64,000 nt of DNA from Sphingomonadales bacterium (GTDB lineage: Bacteria; Pseudomonadota; Alphaproteobacteria; Sphingomonadales; Sphingomonadaceae). The notes below the pieces were generated by a model, which was given only the letters and a program-made list of their open reading frames with translations, was not told where the DNA came from and made no database searches. Of this stretch, positions 1 to 8,462 are shown one piece after another. The stretch covers positions 241,501 to 305,500 of the forward strand of contig JADJAC010000010.1 in assembly GCA_016704425.1 (NCBI GenBank), given 5' to 3'. Positions within the stretch are counted from its first letter, which is position 1. Each line of letters begins with the position of its first letter. The position numbers and the translations under genes were made by a program.

Positions 1-1158
1 ACTTTCCGGCCGCAGGACGCAAACGTGCCCTGAAAATCCTGCTTCCTTGACCTTTTCCCGGCCATGATCTTCAAGGATCGCAGGCACGAAATGGAACTGG
101 AGATCGGGCACAGCGACTTCCGGAGAAGATTTCGCAAAGCCCCCGGCTTCGGCATAGTTGGTTGTCATCGGACCAGTCCGCTTGCGGATCCATTCCCAGA
201 GCGCACCTGCCGTCCGGAAAATGGTCCTGAGGTTGGTGCCGGTGAAAACCGTGCCGCCGGTTTCAAAGCCCGCGACATAGTCGATGTGATCCTGCAGATT
301 CTCGCCGACTGACGGCCTATCCACGACAACGGGAATGCCGTGTTCCCGCAAATGGTCGGCAGGGCCGATGCCTGACAGCAGCAGGAGCTGCGCCGTCCCG
401 AAGACACCGCCTGCCAGGATCACGGCACGCCGGGCCCGGACGGTCCTGCGCTTGCCGCCCTGCATGAAGACCACGCCCGTTGCCCGGCCATCCTCAATCA
501 GCACACGCTCGACCAGAGCCCCGTTTTCGACCCTCAGCCGCCCCGCATCACGATTGCCCTCCACATAGGCGCGCGCGGACGTCCATCGTTCGCCCTTGCG
601 CTGGGTCACCTGATAGAGGCCGACGCCTTCGAAGCGGGCGCCGTTGAAGTCCGGGTTGCGTGGCAGTTGCAGAGAGGCGGCGGCCTCGATGAAATCGACG
701 CTGCCCGGGTTGGGATGGGTCTGGTCGCTGACCGTAAGCGGTCCGTCGCCGCCGTGAAAATCGTCCGCGCCGCGCACATTGCTTTCGGCACGTCTGAAGA
801 TTGGCAGCACATCCTTGTAGGCCCAGCCATCGCAGCCGAGCGCTGCCCAATTGTCATAATCCCATGCACAGCCGCGAATATAGACCATTGCATTGATCGC
901 GGAGGAGCCGCCCAGGCCCCGCCCCCGCGGCTGATATCCCGTCCGGCCATTGAGGCCGGGCTGCGGAACAGTTTCGAACTGCCAGTTGGTGCTGGCCGGA
1001 AGGAAGGGAAACAGGCCCGGCGCGCGCACGCGGATGTCGGTGTTCCTGCCACCCGCCTCAATCAGGCAGACGGAATATTTTCCATCTTCTGAAAGTCGAC
1101 CCGCTGCCGCGCTACCGCCAGAACCGCCGCCAATCACGACGATATCGAATTCATCCAC
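1..1158 (-). CDS. GMC family oxidoreductase (FAD-dependent choline/alcohol dehydrogenase type), 3' end cut by window edge
   Basis: Flavoenzyme of the glucose-methanol-choline family, which oxidises alcohols or polyols with FAD; the substrate cannot be told. The reading frame is open from a GTG at 1158 to base 1 (386 codons). The N-terminus has the dinucleotide-binding VVIGGGSGGSAAAGRL, then the GMC signature RGRGLGGSSAINAMVYIRG near residue 80 and a second signature, GGVFGTAQLLLLSGIGP. The catalytic C-terminal domain lies outside the window. The GTG start overlaps the stop of the sterol desaturase gene by 8 nt, so the two are probably translationally coupled. Short open frames in other phases across this stretch are shadows, not signs of a frameshift. 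Confidence 0.9.
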   Translation of the reverse strand, partial: MDEFDIVVIGGGSGGSAAAGRLSEDGKYSVCLIEAGGRNTDIRVRAPGLFPFLPASTNWQFETVPQPGLNGRTGYQPRGRGLGGSSAINAMVYIRGCAWDYDNWAALGCDGWAYKDVLPIFRRAESNVRGADDFHGGDGPLTVSDQTHPNPGSVDFIEAAASLQLPRNPDFNGARFEGVGLYQVTQRKGERWTSARAYVEGNRDAGRLRVENGALVERVLIEDGRATGVVFMQGGKRRTVRARRAVILAGGVFGTAQLLLLSGIGPADHLREHGIPVVVDRPSVGENLQDHIDYVAGFETGGTVFTGTNLRTIFRTAGALWEWIRKRTGPMTTNYAEAGGFAKSSPEVAVPDLQFHFVPAILEDHGREKVKEAGFSGHVCVLRPES

Positions 1159-2038
1159 CCTGTTGCTCCTGCCATCTCTGCTTGATCGTATCGGACGTGT
1201 CGCGGCTGCCATCATGGCTCCATCCAGGCGGGCCGAACAGATAGCCGAGCTTTGCCCCGAACGGGGCAGCCCAGAGGTCCTTTGCAATACCGATCCATTC
1301 GTGGAAAACGCTCCAGAGGAGATTGAACGTCCCCAATTGTTTCACAATGCCATAACGGATCGGCTCGTCATCGACTTCGGGCGTAAAGCTTCCGAACATC
1401 CGGTCCCAGATGATGAAGACACCCGCATAGTTCGCGTCAAGATACCGTGGATTGGTCGCATGATGCACCCGGTGGTGACTCGGCGTATTCATGACCGCCT
1501 CGAACCAGCGCGGAAGACGATCGATGGCCTCGGTATGAATCCAGAATTGATAGATGAGGTTGAGCCCGCCAACAAAGAACACCATCGCCGGGTGGAAGCC
1601 GATCAGCATCAGCGGCAAGCGAAAAGCGAACGATCCGGCGATGAAGCCTGTCCAGGTCTGCCGGAGTGCGGTCGAAAGATTGTAATGCTGGCTGGAATGG
1701 TGATTGACATGGCTCGCCCAGAACCAGCGGACGCGATGCGCAGTACGGTGAAAGACGTAATAGGCAAAATCGTCGAGCACGAAGCAGGCAATCCAGGCCC
1801 ACCAGGCGAAGGGGATCGTGATCGCGCGATACTGGTAGAGCCAGACAGACAGACCGAAGATCAGCGCACCTGTCAGGGCCCCGGCAACCGAGCTGCCGAA
1901 GCCGAAGAGCAACGACGTGAGCGTGTCCTTTGGCTCATATTTCTCCGGTGCCCGGAAACGGGCCCATATCATTTCAATGAGGATCAGCAGCACAAAGACT
2001 GGAACCGCATAATCAACCGGATTGGGAAGTGTGTTCAT
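1151..2038 (-). CDS. sterol desaturase / fatty acid hydroxylase family membrane protein
   Basis: Integral membrane di-iron hydroxylase-type protein, 295 aa. It has hydrophobic segments near the N-terminus (residues 11-25) and in the middle. The family histidine boxes are present: HRTAH near 97-101, HVNHH near 110-114 and HHRVHH further on, which bind two irons. An ATG at 2038 overlaps the upstream stop as ATGA, so I prefer it to the in-frame codon nine residues earlier. The family hydroxylates or desaturates lipids or carotenoids. The substrate here is unknown. The flanking GMC oxidoreductase would suit oxidation of the alcohol produced, but that link is inference. Confidence 0.88.
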   Translation of the reverse strand: MNTLPNPVDYAVPVFVLLILIEMIWARFRAPEKYEPKDTLTSLLFGFGSSVAGALTGALIFGLSVWLYQYRAITIPFAWWAWIACFVLDDFAYYVFHRTAHRVRWFWASHVNHHSSQHYNLSTALRQTWTGFIAGSFAFRLPLMLIGFHPAMVFFVGGLNLIYQFWIHTEAIDRLPRWFEAVMNTPSHHRVHHATNPRYLDANYAGVFIIWDRMFGSFTPEVDDEPIRYGIVKQLGTFNLLWSVFHEWIGIAKDLWAAPFGAKLGYLFGPPGWSHDGSRDTSDTIKQRWQEQQGG

Positions 2039-2430
2039 TGCAGGTGCCTCAGCCCCGAAGCCCAATATTGCGCATCCGCCCCAAGATCGAGCGTGATCGA
2101 CCCGAAGGTCCGTTCTCCCGTGCCGATCGTCAGGAAATTCCTGTCGAGCCGCGCGACGACATTGCGGTCAAGCAGGCGCCCGACAAAATGCGCACCGTTG
2201 CGGCGGATCAGCATCTGGCGACCAGCGCCATCGCGAAGCAACGCACCGATGCCGGCCCTGTCAAGCGCGATGGCGACCGGCTTGAACCCGCATATGGCCT
2301 GATCGGCAAGCGCGGTGGCTTCCTGCTCATTCCTGATGCGGGCATCGCCGCCAAGCTTCAACCACCAGGCGACTGCAGCCATGAACAGCACAGCTGCCAA
2401 AGAGAGACCAAGCTGGATCAGCGGGTTCAT
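2035..2430 (-). CDS. hypothetical protein with one N-terminal membrane segment
   Basis: 131 aa, not recognised. Residues 5-24 form a clear hydrophobic helix (LIQLGLSLAAVLFMAAVAWW). The rest is soluble, rich in Arg and Leu, and probably faces the periplasm. It overlaps both neighbours by ATGA junctions (upstream TIGR01244 gene, downstream sterol desaturase), which supports it being a real gene in the same operon. No catalytic motif is visible. Confidence 0.7.
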   Translation of the reverse strand: MNPLIQLGLSLAAVLFMAAVAWWLKLGGDARIRNEQEATALADQAICGFKPVAIALDRAGIGALLRDGAGRQMLIRRNGAHFVGRLLDRNVVARLDRNFLTIGTGERTFGSITLDLGADAQYWASGLRHLQ

Positions 2431-2855
2431 GCCTTGGCCCGAAGCATGTCCATAAGCGTTGCGATGGGTGCAAGGTCATAGCCTGCCCGTGCAGCCTTTT
2501 CCGCGAGTACAGCGGGATGCTCACCCTTTGCGGATTGGGCGAGCGCCCAAAGCAATGTGGAACGCGTGCCCGAGCGGCAATAGGCGAGAACAGGCCCGGT
2601 CGCGCCATCGAGCGCAGCCCGCATCGCTTCGACCTGCGGCTCGGAAAATCCGGCGTGCGAAACGGGAATGGCGACATAATCAAGGCCTTCGGCGCGCGCC
2701 GCGGCTTCGATTGCGTCACCCGGAACCTGATCGTCCGACTCGCCTTCCGGGCGATTGTTGATGATCAGGCGGACCCCAAGGGCCTTTGCTTCCGCTACGG
2801 CATCGACGCCGATCTGCGGAGCGACCATGATCGTATCGTCAAGGGTGCGAAACAT
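2427..2855 (-). CDS. TIGR01244 family sulfur transferase / DUF442 phosphatase-like protein
   Basis: 142 aa, matching the small DUF442 domain often called beta-lactamase-hydrolase-like (Blh N-terminal type). The start FRTLDDTIMVAPQI and the internal INNRPEGESDDQ are typical. The cysteine-phosphatase-like loop CRSGTRS near residue 93 carries the expected nucleophilic Cys and Arg. The biochemical role is unsettled; in some bacteria the domain is fused to a persulfide dioxygenase-like enzyme. It overlaps the end of recQ by 17 nt and is coupled to the next small membrane protein. Confidence 0.85.
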   Translation of the reverse strand: MFRTLDDTIMVAPQIGVDAVAEAKALGVRLIINNRPEGESDDQVPGDAIEAAARAEGLDYVAIPVSHAGFSEPQVEAMRAALDGATGPVLAYCRSGTRSTLLWALAQSAKGEHPAVLAEKAARAGYDLAPIATLMDMLRAKA

Positions 2856-4626
2856 CGCCTTTCTCCTCCTGTGAGCGCTTTAGAACAGAGAGAAAGGCAT
2901 CGCCATAGGCTTCGAGCTTGCGCGTGCCGACCCCGGTGATCCGGCCAAGCTCGGCAAGCAGGGTCGGCTTCGATGCTGCCATTTCGCGCAAGGTTGAATC
3001 GTGGAAAATGACATAGGGCGGCACGCCCGCACTTGCCGCAAGCTCCCGCCGCAATGCCCGCAGCGCCTCGAACAGCGGATCGCCGACCGGATTGGCTCCC
3101 GCAGCCCGTCTGCGACGACGTTCGCGTTTCGGCGGGATGACCAGTTCAACACTGGCATCGCCCTTCAGGATGGCCCGGGCCTCGGGCCCGAACATCAGCC
3201 CACCATGTTCATTGGGCCTCAAGGCATCGCGCAGGACAAGCGCTCGCGCGACAGGCCTGATCAGCGCGGCCTCGTCTCCATCGACGATCCCGAAGACGGA
3301 CAGGGCATCATGGCCAAGCTTTTCAGCGCGTTCGTTGATCGCGCCTGTCAACACGGCCTCAAGGTGTCCCACCCCGAAACTCTGGCCGGTGCGATAGACG
3401 GCCGAAAGGAACTTCCTGGCCGTTTCGCTCGCGTCGACAGATGCCGGACGCTCGAGGCAATTGTCGCAATTCCCGCATGCCTCGGGCGGACTCTCGCCAA
3501 AATGCCGCAATAATATGGCGCGCCTGCAGCCTGCCGTTTCGACAAGTGCCCCAAGAGCTGCCAGACGCGCGCGTTCGCCCTGCAGTCTCGCCGGATCGAT
3601 TTCGCCCAGCCTTTGCCTCGCCCGGGCAAAGTCCTCTGCACCCCAGAACATATGTGCATATGCCGGATCGCCATCGCGCCCCGCGCGGCCGGTTTCCTGG
3701 TAATAGGCCTCGATGGACTTGGGCAGCCCGGCATGGGCTACGAAGCGCACGTCTGGCTTGTCGATGCCCATGCCGAAGGCCACCGTTGCAACCATCACCA
3801 TCTCTTCGGACGCGACAAAGTCATGCTGATTCTTCGCCCGCACCTGCGGGTCGAGCCCGGCATGATAGGCACGTGTCGGCCGACCAGTCCTGCCCAATTG
3901 CTCGGCCAGCTTCTCGGTCGCCATGCGCGTCTGGGCATAGACGATGCCGGGGCCGGGCGTGCTGGCGACAAGATCCGCAAGCTGTTGCGCCGCGCCCTGA
4001 CGCGGCGACATGGTGTAACGGATATTGGGCCGGTCGAACCCGGCAACGATCATGCCGCCAACGGGAATGCCCAGCTGCGCAAGAATATCGCCGCGTGTAT
4101 GCGCATCTGCCGTTGCCGTCAGCGCAAGGCGTGGCACGTCCGGAAAATCATCAAGCAACGGTCTCAGCAGGCGATAGTCAGGACGGAAATCATGCCCCCA
4201 TTCGGACACGCAATGCGCTTCGTCGATTGCAAAGAGCGAGACCCGGGCTTCGCGGAGCAGACCACGAAACTCATGCCCCGATGCCCGCTCGGGCGCTGCA
4301 TAGAGCAGGTCCAGTTCACCCCGGCGAAAACGAGCCAGCGTTTCATCCCGATTGCCATCGGCTGACGTCAGGGACGCGGCGCGGATGCCCATGGCAGTTG
4401 CAGCGCGCAACTGGTCATGCATCAAGGCGATCAGCGGAGATATCACAATGCAGGTGCCGTCAAGCGCGAGCGCCGGCAGCTGGTAACAGAGCGATTTGCC
4501 GGCACCTGTGGGCATCACGGCAAGCGTCCGCTCGCCCGCAAGGACACGGGCGATCACTGTCTGCTGGACGCCCCTGAATTCGTGGAAGCCGAACGCCGTC
4601 TGGAGAATGGAATAGGCATCCGCCAC
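2839..4626 (-). CDS. recQ: ATP-dependent DNA helicase RecQ
   Basis: 3'-5' DNA helicase for recombination and stalled-fork repair, 595 aa. Visible in order: Walker A MPTGAGKS near residue 38, the DEAH box (FAIDEAHCVSEWGHDFRPDY) near 130, helicase motif VI ETGRAGRDG, the zinc-binding cysteines of the RQC region (CRRAILLRHF then CGNCDNC), and a C-terminal HRDC-like segment with FHDSTLREMA. The length is near that of E. coli RecQ. It lies 12 nt downstream of the GST stop and overlaps the following DUF442 gene. Confidence 0.95.
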   Translation of the reverse strand: MADAYSILQTAFGFHEFRGVQQTVIARVLAGERTLAVMPTGAGKSLCYQLPALALDGTCIVISPLIALMHDQLRAATAMGIRAASLTSADGNRDETLARFRRGELDLLYAAPERASGHEFRGLLREARVSLFAIDEAHCVSEWGHDFRPDYRLLRPLLDDFPDVPRLALTATADAHTRGDILAQLGIPVGGMIVAGFDRPNIRYTMSPRQGAAQQLADLVASTPGPGIVYAQTRMATEKLAEQLGRTGRPTRAYHAGLDPQVRAKNQHDFVASEEMVMVATVAFGMGIDKPDVRFVAHAGLPKSIEAYYQETGRAGRDGDPAYAHMFWGAEDFARARQRLGEIDPARLQGERARLAALGALVETAGCRRAILLRHFGESPPEACGNCDNCLERPASVDASETARKFLSAVYRTGQSFGVGHLEAVLTGAINERAEKLGHDALSVFGIVDGDEAALIRPVARALVLRDALRPNEHGGLMFGPEARAILKGDASVELVIPPKRERRRRRAAGANPVGDPLFEALRALRRELAASAGVPPYVIFHDSTLREMAASKPTLLAELGRITGVGTRKLEAYGDAFLSVLKRSQEEKGDVSHP

Positions 4627-4638
4627 GATTGTGTTGCC

Positions 4639-5307
4639 TTATTCTTGCCGGGGACCCTCGAACCGTTCGATCACCCAGTCCTCGGCCTGGGCTTCGGCAA
4701 TCCAGTCCTGCATGAACGGATGGGCGACAACGTCCCGCATATAGGCTTCGGCAAATTGGGCGACAGGCAAGCCGTAGGTGATGAATCGCGTCACCACCGG
4801 CGCAAACATGATATCAACCGCGCCGAAATCGCCGAACAGAAATGGTCCTGTTCCACCGAAGCGCGCGCGGGCTTGCGCCCACAATTCCATGATGCGCTCA
4901 ATATCGGTGGCGACCTCGGCACTTGGAGCCACGGGCGGATAGATCTGGCGGATGTTCATCGAATGACCGCGCCGCAAGGCCGTGTAACCTGCGTGCATTT
5001 CAGCCGCCATCGAGCGGGCCAGGGCCCGCGCGCCCTTGTCATTCGGCCAGAATTTGTCGCCGCCCGACTGCTCGTCCAGATGCTCGATGATCGCCAGGCT
5101 GTCCCAGACGACCGCGTCCCCGTCCCAAAGGATCGGGACCTTGCCCGCAGAGGGAGCGAAGACGTCCGCCTTCCGCCGCTCTTCCCAGTCCTGGTCGTAA
5201 AGCGGCACAACGATTTCCTCGAAATCGAGCCCGGATTGCTTGCAGGCAAGCCAGCCGCGCAGCGACCAGCTCGAGTAATTCTTGTTACCAATATAGAGTT
5301 TGCGCAT
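4639..5307 (-). CDS. glutathione S-transferase family protein
   Basis: 222 aa thioredoxin-fold/alpha-helical GST. The N-terminus KLYIGNKNYSSWSLRGWLA has the Ser-rich active-site start, with KVPILWDGD and DSLAIIEHLDE forming the usual GSH-binding cis-Pro and Glu/Asp-Ser region. The C-terminal helical domain follows (FLFGDFGAVDIMFAPVVTRF, with the conserved capping-box Asp). The substrate is unknown. The ATG sits 3 nt after the engB stop, so it is part of the rpmH-yidC-engB transcription unit. Confidence 0.9.
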   Translation of the reverse strand: MRKLYIGNKNYSSWSLRGWLACKQSGLDFEEIVVPLYDQDWEERRKADVFAPSAGKVPILWDGDAVVWDSLAIIEHLDEQSGGDKFWPNDKGARALARSMAAEMHAGYTALRRGHSMNIRQIYPPVAPSAEVATDIERIMELWAQARARFGGTGPFLFGDFGAVDIMFAPVVTRFITYGLPVAQFAEAYMRDVVAHPFMQDWIAEAQAEDWVIERFEGPRQE

Positions 5308-5310
5308 CGT

Positions 5311-5946
5311 TCAGCCTGTCGCTTCGATTACGGCGGCACGCAAGTCCGCGATGCCCATGCCCTTTTCGCTCGACGTCAGGATCAGCTCGGGATGGGCAGC
5401 CGCCCTTTTGCGCACCTCGGCCTCGGTCGCTGCAGCAACAGCCGCCAGCGCGCTGGCCTTGATCTTGTCTGCCTTGGTCAGGACAATGCGATAGCTGACC
5501 GCTGCCTTGTCGAGCATGTCCATCACTTCGCGATCGACGTCCTTGAGGCCGTGGCGGCTATCGACCAGAACCAGTGTCCGCTTGAGCACTTGCCGGCCGC
5601 GGAGATAGTCATTGATCAGGAAACGCCATTTCCTGACAACCTCCTTGGGCGCCTCGGCAAAGCCATAGCCGGGCATGTCGACCAGCCGGAACTGCACGGG
5701 ATTGCCGACATCGAAGAAGTTGAGTTCCTGCGTCCGCCCCGGCGTGTTCGATGTGCGCGCAAGGCTGCTCCGGTTGGTCAGTGCGTTGAGCAACGACGAT
5801 TTCCCGACGTTCGACCGACCGGCAAAGGCGACCTCGTTCACAGTCGGCTCGGGCAGGAATTCGAGCGACGGTGCAGATTTGAGGAACGCGATCGGGCCGC
5901 TGAAAACCTTGCGGGCGGATTCCAGCTGCTCTTCTGAAAAGCTCAC
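5311..5946 (-). CDS. engB: ribosome biogenesis GTP-binding protein EngB/YihA/YsxC
   Basis: Essential TRAFAC GTPase for late 50S assembly, 211 aa from the chosen start. G1 is GRSNVGKSSLLNAL, the G2 region is SNTPGRTQELNFF, G3 is DMPGYG, G4 is TKAD and G5 is SSEKG. I start at the GTG at 5946 because it overlaps the yidC stop as GTGA and gives the usual length; the frame stays open further upstream only as a shadow inside yidC. Confidence 0.95.
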   Translation of the reverse strand: MSFSEEQLESARKVFSGPIAFLKSAPSLEFLPEPTVNEVAFAGRSNVGKSSLLNALTNRSSLARTSNTPGRTQELNFFDVGNPVQFRLVDMPGYGFAEAPKEVVRKWRFLINDYLRGRQVLKRTLVLVDSRHGLKDVDREVMDMLDKAAVSYRIVLTKADKIKASALAAVAAATEAEVRKRAAAHPELILTSSEKGMGIADLRAAVIEATG

Positions 5947-7679
5947 GCCTTGACCGGTTCTTTGAGCGCCGGATGACGAGAATAGAGCCATTTCTGCTGT
6001 GCTATCGTCAGGACGTTGGACGCAATCCAGTAAAGCTGAAGGCCAGCGGCGAACGGAGCCATCATGAACATCATGATCCAGGGCATGATGCTGAACATCT
6101 GCTGCTGGACCGGATCCATCGGTGCCGGATTGAGCTTGAACTGCAGCCACATCGTGATGCCGAGCAGTACGGGGAAGATGCCCAATGCGAGGAACGACGG
6201 CGGCGTGAAGTCCAGAAGGCCGAACAGGTTGATGATCGTTGCCGGATCCGGCGCGGACAGATCATGGATCCAGAGCGCGAAAGGTTGATGCCGCATTTCA
6301 ATGGTCAGCATCAGCACCTTGTAAAGCGCATAGAAGACCGGAATCTGGAGGAAGATCGGCAAGCAGCCTGCCATAGGGTTGATCTTTTCCGCCTGGTATA
6401 GCGCCATCATCTCCTGCTGGAGTTTCGGCTTGTCATCCTTGTAGCGCTCCTGCAGCGCTTTGAGCTTGGGCTGGACAACGCGCATGGCTGCCATCGAGGC
6501 GAACTGGCGCTGCGCTATCGGGAACATCAGCCCACGCACCGTGAGCGTAAGCAGGATGATCGCGATGCCAAAATTGCCCACCAGCTTGAACAGCCAGTCG
6601 AGATAATAGAAAATCGGCTTTTCAATGATTTCAAACCAACCCCAGTCGATGGCCTTTCCGAACAGGGGAATGCCGAGATTTTCTTCATAAGTGTCGAGCG
6701 TCCGCACTTCCTTGGCGCCTGCGAACAGGTGGCTTGTGCTCGTCAGCGTCTTGCCGGGCCCGACAAGAGCCTGCGGCGTCGAGAATTCGGCCTGGTACGA
6801 CCCGTTGCCCGATCGGAAGCCCGCATCGACATTCATGCCGCTGGCCGGCACCAAAGCCGTCAACCAGTAGGTTTCGCCGAAGCCCAGCCAGCCGCCCCTT
6901 GTCGGGAAGCGCATGCCCGCAGCACCGGCTTCATCGACATCGTCATAGTCGACGTCATAATTGGCCTTGGCATTGAACGTACCGATCGGCCCGATATGCA
7001 TCGTCCAGCTATCGACATCCTTTGAAGGTGCAAGCATCGAACCGCCGGTATGCGCGCCCTTGGTGCGGCTGACATAGCTGTAGCTTCGCGCCGCGACGGC
7101 GCCCGTACCGTTGTTGATCACGGATTGCTCGATTGTGAACATGTAGTTCGCGTCAATCGCAATCCCGATACGGTAGACTTGGCCTGCGCCATTATCCCAG
7201 CTGAGGGTCACGGGCGTCTGCGGCGTCAACTTCGCGCCACTGCTTGTCCAGAGCGTGTCGGGTCCGGGAACCGCTGCCCCTTCGCCCAGCCAGCCAAATC
7301 CTGCATAATAGCTGTTCTTCGCACCACCCGGCGACAACAGTCGCACCGGCGGCGACTTCTTCTTCACCGTTTCACGATAGGTGAGCAGCACAAGGTCATC
7401 GATTTCCGCGCCCTTGAGGTTGATCGAACCGGACAGACGTGGCGTTTCTATGATGACGCGATTGCCTTCGGCAAGCACGGCCTTCACGTCGCGCAGCGAT
7501 GGCTTTGCCTTGGCCGACGCCGCAGGCGCAGGCCCTCCCGCCGGTGCAGCAGGTGCGGGTGCAGCGGTAGTGGCCGACGGCTTGGGCTGTGGGAAAAAGC
7601 GATCCGCAAGGGCCGTCCAGCCGATCAATACAAGCGCGGACAGCACGATCGCCAAGACCATGTTACGCTGATTATCCAA
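5943..7679 (-). CDS. yidC: membrane protein insertase YidC
   Basis: Inner-membrane insertase (Oxa1 family) acting alone or with SecYEG, 578 aa. The N-terminal anchor is MVLAIVLSALVLIGWTALA, followed by an Ala/Pro-rich linker and a large periplasmic beta domain (about 60-350). The conserved five-helix core starts near IDWGWFEIIEKPIFYYLDWL, contains QRQFASMAAMRVVQPKLKAL, and ends with a basic tail. Its position between yidD and engB is the standard alphaproteobacterial arrangement. Confidence 0.96.
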   Translation of the reverse strand: MDNQRNMVLAIVLSALVLIGWTALADRFFPQPKPSATTAAPAPAAPAGGPAPAASAKAKPSLRDVKAVLAEGNRVIIETPRLSGSINLKGAEIDDLVLLTYRETVKKKSPPVRLLSPGGAKNSYYAGFGWLGEGAAVPGPDTLWTSSGAKLTPQTPVTLSWDNGAGQVYRIGIAIDANYMFTIEQSVINNGTGAVAARSYSYVSRTKGAHTGGSMLAPSKDVDSWTMHIGPIGTFNAKANYDVDYDDVDEAGAAGMRFPTRGGWLGFGETYWLTALVPASGMNVDAGFRSGNGSYQAEFSTPQALVGPGKTLTSTSHLFAGAKEVRTLDTYEENLGIPLFGKAIDWGWFEIIEKPIFYYLDWLFKLVGNFGIAIILLTLTVRGLMFPIAQRQFASMAAMRVVQPKLKALQERYKDDKPKLQQEMMALYQAEKINPMAGCLPIFLQIPVFYALYKVLMLTIEMRHQPFALWIHDLSAPDPATIINLFGLLDFTPPSFLALGIFPVLLGITMWLQFKLNPAPMDPVQQQMFSIMPWIMMFMMAPFAAGLQLYWIASNVLTIAQQKWLYSRHPALKEPVKA

Positions 7680-7696
7680 GGTCTCTTTCCCCTAAA

Positions 7697-7909
7697 CTAC
7701 GGTACCGGATCGTAACCATGCCCACCCCAGGGATGGCATCGCAAGATCCGTTTGGCTGACAGCCAGCCGCCTTTCGCCGCCCCATAGCGGCTTACCGCCT
7801 CGATTGCATAGGCCGAACATGTAGGTTGATACCGGCAGGAGGGCGGGAGGATTGCCGACGGTCCTTTTTGCCAGCCCCGCGCCAGCAGAATCATCAATCG
7901 CGCAATCAT
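7697..7909 (-). CDS. yidD: membrane protein insertion efficiency factor YidD
   Basis: 70 aa, matching the whole YidD family length. The hallmark CRYQPTCSAYAIEAV with its conserved cysteines is followed by RILRCHPWGGHGYDPVP at the C-terminus. YidD helps YidC-dependent insertion at the inner membrane. Its ATG overlaps the rnpA stop as ATGA, and it ends 17 nt before the yidC start. A longer open frame in another phase (7692-7964) is only a shadow. Confidence 0.94.
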   Translation of the reverse strand: MIARLMILLARGWQKGPSAILPPSCRYQPTCSAYAIEAVSRYGAAKGGWLSAKRILRCHPWGGHGYDPVP

Positions 7910-8232
7910 TTGCGCACTCTTGTGAGCGCATGCGCAAGTTCGGCCTTGAGGGTCGAAAAATCACGCTCGACCCCGCCTGCGCGGCCGATCAGGACATGGT
8001 CCGATCCCGGCACGCCGTCCGGACCAATCACTGCACGCGCCAATTCGCGAAAACGGCGCTTCATGCGGTTGCGCACAACGGCATTGCCGATCTTCTTTGT
8101 GACCGTAATCCCGAGTCGCATCGCGGGATCGCCATCGTTTCGCCCGCGAACCAACAGCACAAAGCCGGGCGTTGCCACCCGGCTTGCAGCATTGGCGGCC
8201 AGAAAGTCCGACCGCTTTCGAATCGAAATCAG
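7906..8232 (-). CDS. rnpA: ribonuclease P protein component (start codon uncertain)
   Basis: Protein subunit of RNase P, which matures tRNA 5' ends. The conserved core runs IRKRSDFLAAN, then PGFVLLV, GITVTKKIGNAVVRNRMKRR (the RNR motif) and FRELARAVI. The frame has no ATG, GTG or TTG between the rpmH stop and this core. I place the start at a CTG at 8232, which overlaps the rpmH stop as CTGA and gives 108 aa, the normal size. The other options are an ATT just after it, or the only upstream ATG (8370), which would read through all of rpmH in another frame and give 154 aa. Product certain, start not. Confidence 0.88.
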   Translation of the reverse strand: MISIRKRSDFLAANAASRVATPGFVLLVRGRNDGDPAMRLGITVTKKIGNAVVRNRMKRRFRELARAVIGPDGVPGSDHVLIGRAGGVERDFSTLKAELAHALTRVRK

Positions 8233-8363
8233 GCGGAAAGCTTCTTGCGACCGCGAGCTCGGCGCGCGCGAATCACGGCGCGTCCACCGACTGTCGCCAT
8301 CCGGGCGCGGAAGCCGTGGCGGCGTGCGCGAACCAGGTTGCTCGGCTGAAAAGTGCGCTTCAT
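8229..8363 (-). CDS. rpmH: 50S ribosomal protein L34
   Basis: 44 aa, the full L34: MKRTFQPSNLVRARRHGFR at the start and ARRARGRKKLSA at the end. It is too short for most ORF filters but complete and unmistakable. The ribosome binding site AAGGA lies 8 nt upstream of this ATG (8363), which is optimal spacing. An out-of-frame ATG at 8370 sits inside that spacer and opens the rnpA frame. Confidence 0.96.
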   Translation of the reverse strand: MKRTFQPSNLVRARRHGFRARMATVGGRAVIRARRARGRKKLSA

Positions 8364-8398
8364 CACTCATGTCCTTGGCAAAACGTCATAAACGAAAA

Positions 8399-8421
8399 AG
8401 GGCCGCCCGCGAAGACGGCCT
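8399..8421 (-). terminator. hairpin with T-tract between the 8459 gene and rpmH
   Basis: On the minus strand GGCCGTC and GGCGGCC pair around a TTCGCG loop, followed by CTTTTT. It looks like a Rho-independent terminator for the upstream small membrane protein gene. If the promoter suggested at 8434-8462 is used, it would instead lie in the rpmH leader and act as an attenuator. Confidence 0.6.
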
Positions 8422-8433
8422 TTGTTGCCGGAG

Positions 8434-8462
8434 CCGTTAGGCAGACTCACCGTGAAAGTCAA
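8434..8462 (-). promoter_or_regulatory. candidate rpmH promoter
   Basis: TTGACT (8462-8457), a 17-nt spacer, then TAACGG (8439-8434) on the minus strand. The -35 is good and the -10 weak. It starts exactly at the stop of the upstream gene and would give a leader of about 65 nt holding the hairpin at 8399-8421. Confidence 0.4.

Noticed and set aside
1..1061. Possible frameshifted or broken GMC oxidoreductase
   Set aside because: One frame is open from 1158 to base 1 with both signatures; the short frames are in other phases.
950..2302. 450-aa plus-strand open frame across the GMC/sterol desaturase region
   Set aside because: Antisense to genes with clear family motifs; low-complexity GC-rich shadow.
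4417..5937. 506-aa plus-strand frame opposite recQ, GST and engB
   Set aside because: Shadow frame; the minus strand carries unmistakable genes with coupled starts and stops.
7692..7964. 90-aa minus-strand frame as an alternative to yidD
   Set aside because: The 70-aa frame carries the full YidD signature; the longer one is another phase.
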